Shown here one piece after another: positions 15,903 through 20,189 of a stretch of 20,189 nt of DNA. The notes beneath the pieces were generated by a model, which worked only from the letters and a program-made list of their open reading frames with translations, made no database searches and was not told where the DNA came from. The translations under genes and the position numbers were made by a program. The stretch covers positions 1 to 20,189 of the forward strand of contig JAUPKM010000259.1 in NCBI GenBank assembly GCA_030837445.1. The letters run 5' to 3'. This stretch comes from Actinomycetota bacterium (GTDB lineage: Bacteria; Actinomycetota; Actinomycetes; S36-B12; UBA10799). Every line of letters starts with the position of its first letter. The first letter of the stretch is position 1.

Positions 15903-15978
15903 GCCGCTCCTGGCTGGATGTCCTTCCCGGAGACGTAAAGCGCAGCAGTCCCGGGGAGGGCATCCAGCCGGGAGCGGC
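15903..15978. repeat. Long imperfect inverted repeat between meaB and the DUF559 gene
   Basis: Arms at 15903-15934 and 15948-15978 are reverse complements apart from three substitutions and one indel, with a 13-base loop. In plus-strand RNA all three substitutions become G-U wobbles, whereas in minus-strand RNA they are A-C mismatches, so the hairpin is better preserved on the strand opposite to the flanking genes. It lies 32 bp after the meaB stop and could still serve as its terminator. The rest of this 288-bp gap (15722-16009) holds the 15832-15851 repeat and no gene that I can support. Confidence 0.75.
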
Positions 15979-16009
15979 GGCCCGGGAGCGGCGGGCGCCA
16001 GCGGGCGAC

Positions 16010-16969
16010 CTACGAGGCCAACCCCGCCTGCGCAACCAGCACATCCGCGGCCGCGTAGGGATCCAGCGCCCCACCGGCCACCTGCAACGCCAGTTCGTCC
16101 AGGCGCGCCTGGTGGGACACCAGCCGGCCACGCAACTGGGCCATCGCGATCGCCTCGATCTCCTCGGCCGCCCGAAGCTGCCGTCGCAGCACACCCGCGC
16201 CCGACTCCCGCGCCCACACCTCGTGTTTCTCGACAGCGGCGACCAATTCGTCGATCCCCTCACCTCGAGAGGCAATCGTCTTCAGCACCGGCGGGCGCCA
16301 CGCCCCGGCCTCGCGCTCGCCCAGCCCGATCATGTGCCGTACCTCCCGGGCTGTGGCGTCCGCCCCATCCCGGTCCGCCTTGTTGACGACAAAGATGTCA
16401 CCGATCTCGAGAATCCCGGCCTTGGCGGCCTGGATGCCGTCACCCATACCTGGAGCCAGCAGGACGACCACAGTGTCGGCCACGCCGACCACCTCAACCT
16501 CGGATTGGCCGACCCCAACGGTCTCCAGCACGATCACGTCGCAGCCGGCTCCATCCAATACCCGCAGAGCCTGCGGCGTGGCCCAGGCCAACCCGCCAAG
16601 ATGCCCCCGGCTGGCCATCGACCGAATGTAGACGTCCGGGTCGAGGGCGTGATCCTGCATTCGGACACGGTCCCCGAGCAGTGCCCCGCCAGAGAAGGGC
16701 GACGACGGATCGACCGCCAACACCCCGACCCGTTTACCCTGCTGGCGGAAGGCCGCCACCACCGCGGAGGTCGTCGTCGACTTGCCGACGCCGGGCGAAC
16801 CCGTCAGGCCGACGATGTGTGCCCGGCCCACGTGCGGCGCCAGCTCGATCGATACCTCACGAAGGTGGCTGGAAGCGTCCTCCACCAACGAGATCAGTCG
16901 AGCGACGGCGCGCGGATCACCCTCCCTGGCTCGCTTCACCAGGTCGGGCACATCCACCGAGCGCGCCAT
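16010..16969 (-). CDS. meaB: MeaB/ArgK-family P-loop GTPase, chaperone of a B12-dependent mutase
   Basis: This 319-residue G3E-family GTPase loads, gates and protects adenosylcobalamin-dependent acyl-CoA mutases. The P-loop is GSPGVGKST (residues 57-65), followed by VDPSSPFSGGALLGDR (87-101), ETVGVGQSE (149-157) and the guanine-specificity motif NKAD (196-199). Length matches Methylorubrum MeaB. The ATG at 16969 lies 5 bp after the thiolase stop, with little Shine-Dalgarno sequence, so translation is probably coupled to the thiolase gene. Its client is most likely the isobutyryl-CoA mutase nearby or a methylmalonyl/ethylmalonyl-CoA mutase elsewhere; the sequence does not say which. Older annotations call this family LAO/AO transport kinase (ArgK), a name not supported by the motifs. 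Confidence 0.92.
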   Translation of the reverse strand: MARSVDVPDLVKRAREGDPRAVARLISLVEDASSHLREVSIELAPHVGRAHIVGLTGSPGVGKSTTTSAVVAAFRQQGKRVGVLAVDPSSPFSGGALLGDRVRMQDHALDPDVYIRSMASRGHLGGLAWATPQALRVLDGAGCDVIVLETVGVGQSEVEVVGVADTVVVLLAPGMGDGIQAAKAGILEIGDIFVVNKADRDGADATAREVRHMIGLGEREAGAWRPPVLKTIASRGEGIDELVAAVEKHEVWARESGAGVLRRQLRAAEEIEAIAMAQLRGRLVSHQARLDELALQVAGGALDPYAAADVLVAQAGLAS

Positions 16970-16974
16970 CCCAG

Positions 16975-18156
16975 TTACGGAACGCGAATCAGCAGGGCGT
17001 CACCCTGTCCGCCGCCACCACAAAGTGCGGCCGCTCCGATGCCGCCTCCGCGGCGCTTCAGCTCAAGCGCCAGCGACAGCACCAGCCGCGCACCGGACAT
17101 CCCCAGCGGGTGCCCGAGCGCGATCGCGCCGCCGTTCACATTGACGACGTCACCTGTCACACCGAGCTTGTTCGAGGAGGCGAGTCCCACTGCGGCGAAC
17201 GCCTCGTTGAGCTCGAACAGGTCGATGTCGTCGACACTGATCCCGTCCTTCTCGCAGGCTGCCAGAATGGCGTTTGCCGGCTGCTCCTGAAGCGAAGCGT
17301 CGGGGCCCGCGACCACGCCGTGGGCGCCGATTTCGGCGAGCCAGTCCAGCCCGAGTTCCTCCGCCTTGGCCTTGCTCATGACGACTACCGCGGCCGCGCC
17401 GTCGGAGATCTGGGAGGCGTTACCCGCGGTGATAGAACCGTCCTTCGCAAAGGCTGGACGCAACCTGCCGAGCGACGCAGCCGTCGTGTCGGCCCGGATA
17501 CCTTCATCGGTGGTGAAGAGCACTGGGTCGCCCTTGCGCTGCGGAATCTCGACGGCGACGATCTCCTCGGCAAGCGCCCCCGACGCGGTGGCAGCGGCGG
17601 CCCGCTGGTGCGACTGGGCGGCGAACTCGTCCTGATCGGCCCGGTCGAAGTCGTAGCGACCGTTGTACCGCTCGGTCGACTCGCCCATCGCGCACTGGTC
17701 GAAGGCGCAGGTGAGGCCGTCGAAGGCGAGCGAGTCGATCGCCTTCCAGTCGCCGTACTTGACGCCCTCTCGCGAACCCATCAGCAGATGCGGGGCATTC
17801 GTCATGGACTCCATGCCACCCGCGACGACAATTTCGAACTCGCCGGCGCGCACGAGTTGGTCGGCGAGCGCGATCGCGTCCAGACCGGACAGGCAGACCT
17901 TGTTGATGGTCAGCGCTGGCACCGACATCGGGATTCCGCCAGCAACTGCCGCCTGGCGGGCGGTGATCTGTCCGCCGCCAGCTTGCAGAACGTGGCCCAT
18001 GATCACGTAGTCCACGTCTTCCGGTGCCACCCCGGCGCGGTCCAATGCCCCCGCGATCGCGACGCCCCCAAGGTCCGCCGCGGAGAAGCCCTTGAGGGAT
18101 CCCAGCAGCCGTCCCATCGGGGTTCGGGCGCCAGCGACGATAACATTTCCGGCCAT
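16975..18156 (-). CDS. Acetyl-CoA C-acetyltransferase (thiolase)
   Basis: This 393-residue thiolase II joins two acetyl-CoA into acetoacetyl-CoA, or runs the reverse reaction. The acyl-accepting nucleophile is C88 in NKVCLSGLDAI (the usual motif is closer to NKVCASG). The C-terminal half has the NVNGGAIALGHPLGMSGAR histidine motif and the final CGGGGQGDALL cysteine motif. Length is standard for the family. The ATG at 18156 has GGAGGT at 18162-18167. It is the first gene of a minus-strand unit with meaB (5-bp gap) and is divergent from the epimerase gene. With Ccr close by, it plausibly supplies the C4 branch of an ethylmalonyl-CoA pathway. A role in fatty-acid or polyhydroxybutyrate metabolism is also possible; the name phaA/atoB cannot be settled from sequence. 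Confidence 0.93.
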   Translation of the reverse strand: MAGNVIVAGARTPMGRLLGSLKGFSAADLGGVAIAGALDRAGVAPEDVDYVIMGHVLQAGGGQITARQAAVAGGIPMSVPALTINKVCLSGLDAIALADQLVRAGEFEIVVAGGMESMTNAPHLLMGSREGVKYGDWKAIDSLAFDGLTCAFDQCAMGESTERYNGRYDFDRADQDEFAAQSHQRAAAATASGALAEEIVAVEIPQRKGDPVLFTTDEGIRADTTAASLGRLRPAFAKDGSITAGNASQISDGAAAVVVMSKAKAEELGLDWLAEIGAHGVVAGPDASLQEQPANAILAACEKDGISVDDIDLFELNEAFAAVGLASSNKLGVTGDVVNVNGGAIALGHPLGMSGARLVLSLALELKRRGGGIGAAALCGGGGQGDALLIRVP

Positions 18157-18194
18157 GGGGGACCTCCGGTCTCGAGTACCAACTCCTGCCTGTC

Positions 18195-18200
18195 ACCATA
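18195..18200 (-). promoter_or_regulatory. Possible -10 box (TATGGT) for the thiolase-meaB unit
   Basis: On the minus strand TATGGT fits TANNNT. It would give a leader of about 32 bases carrying the GGAGGT ribosome binding site. It lies in the 138-bp divergent spacer between the thiolase and epimerase genes. No -35 box was found, and no convincing box for the plus-strand epimerase gene. Confidence 0.35.
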
Positions 18201-18294
18201 ACTAGCAAGGGGTGCGAGGTTGGTCGCCGCCCCTGGGGTGCAACGGGCGAAGTCCGAACCGCGCCCGTCCCCGAGCCGTCCACCAGGAGGACAC

Positions 18295-18744
18295 ATGAAC
18301 GTCCCGCCGCAGGTCGCCCAATTCGTCACCGCCATCGACCACGTCGGAGTGGCTGTGCACGATCTCGATGCCGCAATCGAGTTCTACGGCAAGGCCTTCG
18401 GGATGAAACTCGTGCACCAGGAGACGAATGAGGAGCAGGGAGTCCGGGAGGCGATGGTCGCCGTTGGCGATTCCGGATCCTGTTTCCAGATCCTGTCGCC
18501 GCTGCGGGAAGACTCCCCGATCGGCAAGTTTCTGTCACGGCAAGGCGAAGGGATCCAGCAGGTCGCCCTGCGGGTGACGGACGTCGAACTCGCCGCAGCC
18601 TCGTTGAAGTCGGCCGGAGTCCGGGTGCTCTACGACGCCCCGAAGCGCGGTACCGCCGGTTCCCGTGTCAACTTCGCCCACCCAAAGGACTGCGGCGGGG
18701 TGCTGATCGAACTCGTCGAGCCCGCAACCGACGGCGGCCACTGA
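18295..18744 (+). CDS. mce: Methylmalonyl-CoA/ethylmalonyl-CoA epimerase
   Basis: This 149-residue protein of the vicinal-oxygen-chelate fold interconverts 2R and 2S methylmalonyl-CoA, and often ethylmalonyl-CoA, using a divalent metal. Two beta-alpha-beta-beta-beta modules start at IDHVGVAVHDLDAAIEFY and GIQQVALRVTD. Likely metal ligands are H16, Q65 (FQILSPL) and E139 (LIELVEP). At the fourth site the usual histidine (HH in human and Propionibacterium-type enzymes) is Q89. AGGAGG at 18285-18290 selects the ATG at 18295; the open frame upstream is not needed. Ccr follows on the same strand after 76 bp, which supports use of ethylmalonyl-CoA as well as methylmalonyl-CoA. Confidence 0.9.
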   Translation: MNVPPQVAQFVTAIDHVGVAVHDLDAAIEFYGKAFGMKLVHQETNEEQGVREAMVAVGDSGSCFQILSPLREDSPIGKFLSRQGEGIQQVALRVTDVELAAASLKSAGVRVLYDAPKRGTAGSRVNFAHPKDCGGVLIELVEPATDGGH

Positions 18745-18820
18745 CCCCCCGCCTTCGCACCAGCACCTAACCGCACCCAGCCCCAGCCCAAGCCCTCAGC
18801 CCCCAGACCAAGGAGCGACC

Positions 18821-20158
18821 ATGCAGGACATCCGCGACGCCATCCTCGACGGCGGCACCTCCGCCGAGGAATTTGCGAACATCGCCATCCCCGACACCTA
18901 CCGGGCGGTGACGATCCACAAGGACGAACAGGAGATGTTCGCGGGGATGGAGTCGCGGGACAAGGACCCCCGAAGGTCACTGCACCTCGACGAGGTACCG
19001 CTGGTCGAACTCGCGCCGGGCGAGGCGTTGGTAGCCGTGATGGCCAGCGCCATCAACTACAACACCGTCTGGTCGTCGATCTTCGAGCCGGTCTCAACCT
19101 TCGGCTTCCTGGAGCGCTACGCCCGCAGTCACGATGCGGCCAAGCGTCACGACCTGCCGTACCACATCATCGGGTCAGACCTCTCCGGCGTGGTGCTGCG
19201 CACCGGGGCGGGTGTGAATGTCTGGCACCCCGGCGACGAGGTGGTCGCACACTGCCTGTCGGTGGAACTGGAGACCCCGGCAGGGCACAACGACACCATG
19301 ATGGACCCGGAACAACGGATCTGGGGATTCGAGACCAACTTCGGCGGCCTCGCCGAGCTGGCGATCGTCAAGAGCAACCAGCTGATGCCCAAGCCGAAGC
19401 ACCTCACCTGGGAAGAGGCCGCGAGCCCTGGCCTGGTCAACTCCACCGCCTATCGGCAGCTCGTGTCGGTCAACGGCGGGGCGATGAAGCAGGGCGACAC
19501 GGTGCTGATCTGGGGGGCCTCGGGCGGCCTCGGCGCGTTCGCCACCCAGTACGCCCTGAACGGCGGCGCGATCCCGGTCTGCGTCGTGTCCAGCGAGGAC
19601 AAGGCCGAGATCGTACGGTCGATGGGCGCGGAGCACATCATCAACCGGAAGGAGGCCGGCTACAAGTTCTGGAAGGACCCGCAGACGCAGGATCCCAGGG
19701 AATGGCGCCGGTTCGGCAAGGACATCCGCGACCTCACCGGTGGCGAGGACATCGACATCGTCTTCGAGCACCCGGGCCGGGAGACCTTCGGCGCCAGCGT
19801 CTTCGTGGCCCGCAAGGGCGGCAAGATCGTCACCTGCGCGTCCACCTCTGGCTACATGCACGAATACGACAACCGCTACCTATGGATGAACCTGAAGCGG
19901 ATCATCGGCTCCCACTTCGCGAACTACCGGGAGGCCTTCGAGGCCAATCGACTGATCGACAAAGGGATGATCCACCCGACCCTGTCGAAGACCTTCGCCC
20001 TCGAAGACGCTGGCCAGGCTGCCTACGAGGTGCACACGAACGCCCACCAGGGCAAGGTCGGCGTGCTGGCGCTCGCCCCAACCGAGGGTCTCGGCGTTCG
20101 CGATCCGGAGAAGCGCGCCAAGCACATCAACGAAATCAACCGGTTCCGTAACACCTGA
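18821..20158 (+). CDS. ccr: Crotonyl-CoA carboxylase/reductase
   Basis: Ccr (445 residues) reductively carboxylates crotonyl-CoA to (2S)-ethylmalonyl-CoA with NADPH and CO2. It belongs to the medium-chain dehydrogenase/reductase superfamily. The four CO2-binding residues known from Kitasatospora setae enoyl-CoA carboxylase/reductase are all present at the same numbers: N81 (INYNTVW), F170 and E171 (WGFETNFGG) and H365 (GSHFANY). This separates it from non-carboxylating enoyl reductases. The Rossmann segment is WGASGGLGAFATQYAL. The ATG at 18821 has AAGGAG upstream, and the N-terminus MQDIRDAIL is typical. It forms the second gene of a unit with the epimerase. The product can feed the ethylmalonyl-CoA pathway or serve as a polyketide extender unit. 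The gene is complete; its stop is 31 bp from the window end. Confidence 0.96.
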   Translation: MQDIRDAILDGGTSAEEFANIAIPDTYRAVTIHKDEQEMFAGMESRDKDPRRSLHLDEVPLVELAPGEALVAVMASAINYNTVWSSIFEPVSTFGFLERYARSHDAAKRHDLPYHIIGSDLSGVVLRTGAGVNVWHPGDEVVAHCLSVELETPAGHNDTMMDPEQRIWGFETNFGGLAELAIVKSNQLMPKPKHLTWEEAASPGLVNSTAYRQLVSVNGGAMKQGDTVLIWGASGGLGAFATQYALNGGAIPVCVVSSEDKAEIVRSMGAEHIINRKEAGYKFWKDPQTQDPREWRRFGKDIRDLTGGEDIDIVFEHPGRETFGASVFVARKGGKIVTCASTSGYMHEYDNRYLWMNLKRIIGSHFANYREAFEANRLIDKGMIHPTLSKTFALEDAGQAAYEVHTNAHQGKVGVLALAPTEGLGVRDPEKRAKHINEINRFRNT

Positions 20159-20189
20159 GGCTCAGGCGGCCTCACTCCGTCCGGTCCCA

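Overview
The window is GC-rich, densely coding bacterial DNA. It most likely comes from the chromosome of an actinobacterium (Actinomycetota). The grounds are the GlgE maltosyltransferase, a MurT/GatD pair, a split isobutyryl-CoA mutase large subunit, frequent GTG starts, and several start codons lying directly at the expected transcription start (leaderless mRNAs). I cannot assign a genus. No rRNA, tRNA, CRISPR array, prophage or classical insertion sequence is visible.

Layout. (1) 134-6701, plus strand: alpha-glucan genes glgX (debranching), glgE (maltosyltransferase) and glgB (branching). glgE and glgB overlap at TGATG. treS and pep2, which feed GlgE in many relatives, are absent from the window. 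(2) 6871-7821: a winged-helix plus DUF559 (Vsr-like nuclease fold) protein, followed by a perfect 46-bp palindrome with a third diverged copy of its half-site. (3) 7988-10046: murT and gatD, which amidate the D-Glu of the peptidoglycan stem peptide. (4) 9990-12791, minus strand: an ABC-F ATPase whose 3' end overlaps that of gatD by 57 bp, preceded by a thioredoxin-TPR protein (CnoX-like). (5) 12895-18156, minus strand: icmA, a second DUF559 protein, a MeaB-type GTPase and an acetyl-CoA acetyltransferase. (6) 18295-20158, plus strand, divergent from the thiolase: a methylmalonyl/ethylmalonyl-CoA epimerase and crotonyl-CoA carboxylase/reductase.

How the genes work together. GlgE builds linear alpha-1,4-glucan from maltose-1-phosphate, GlgB branches it and GlgX trims it. 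The right-hand third is a short-chain acyl-CoA module. Thiolase makes acetoacetyl-CoA, Ccr reductively carboxylates crotonyl-CoA to ethylmalonyl-CoA, the epimerase inverts C2 of ethyl- or methylmalonyl-CoA, IcmA (with an IcmB not seen here) interconverts isobutyryl- and n-butyryl-CoA, and the MeaB-type GTPase services the B12 mutase. This fits the ethylmalonyl-CoA pathway and polyketide extender-unit supply. Active-site residues in IcmA and Ccr support these specific calls.

Most genes are ordinary chromosomal genes. The less expected structure is the 46-bp palindrome, the DUF559 gene flanked by inverted copies of a short tandem repeat, the 57-bp convergent gene overlap, the Gly/Lys-rich N-terminus of GlgB, and three start codons at the same distance from a -10 box. 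I did not find a convincing new multi-gene system.
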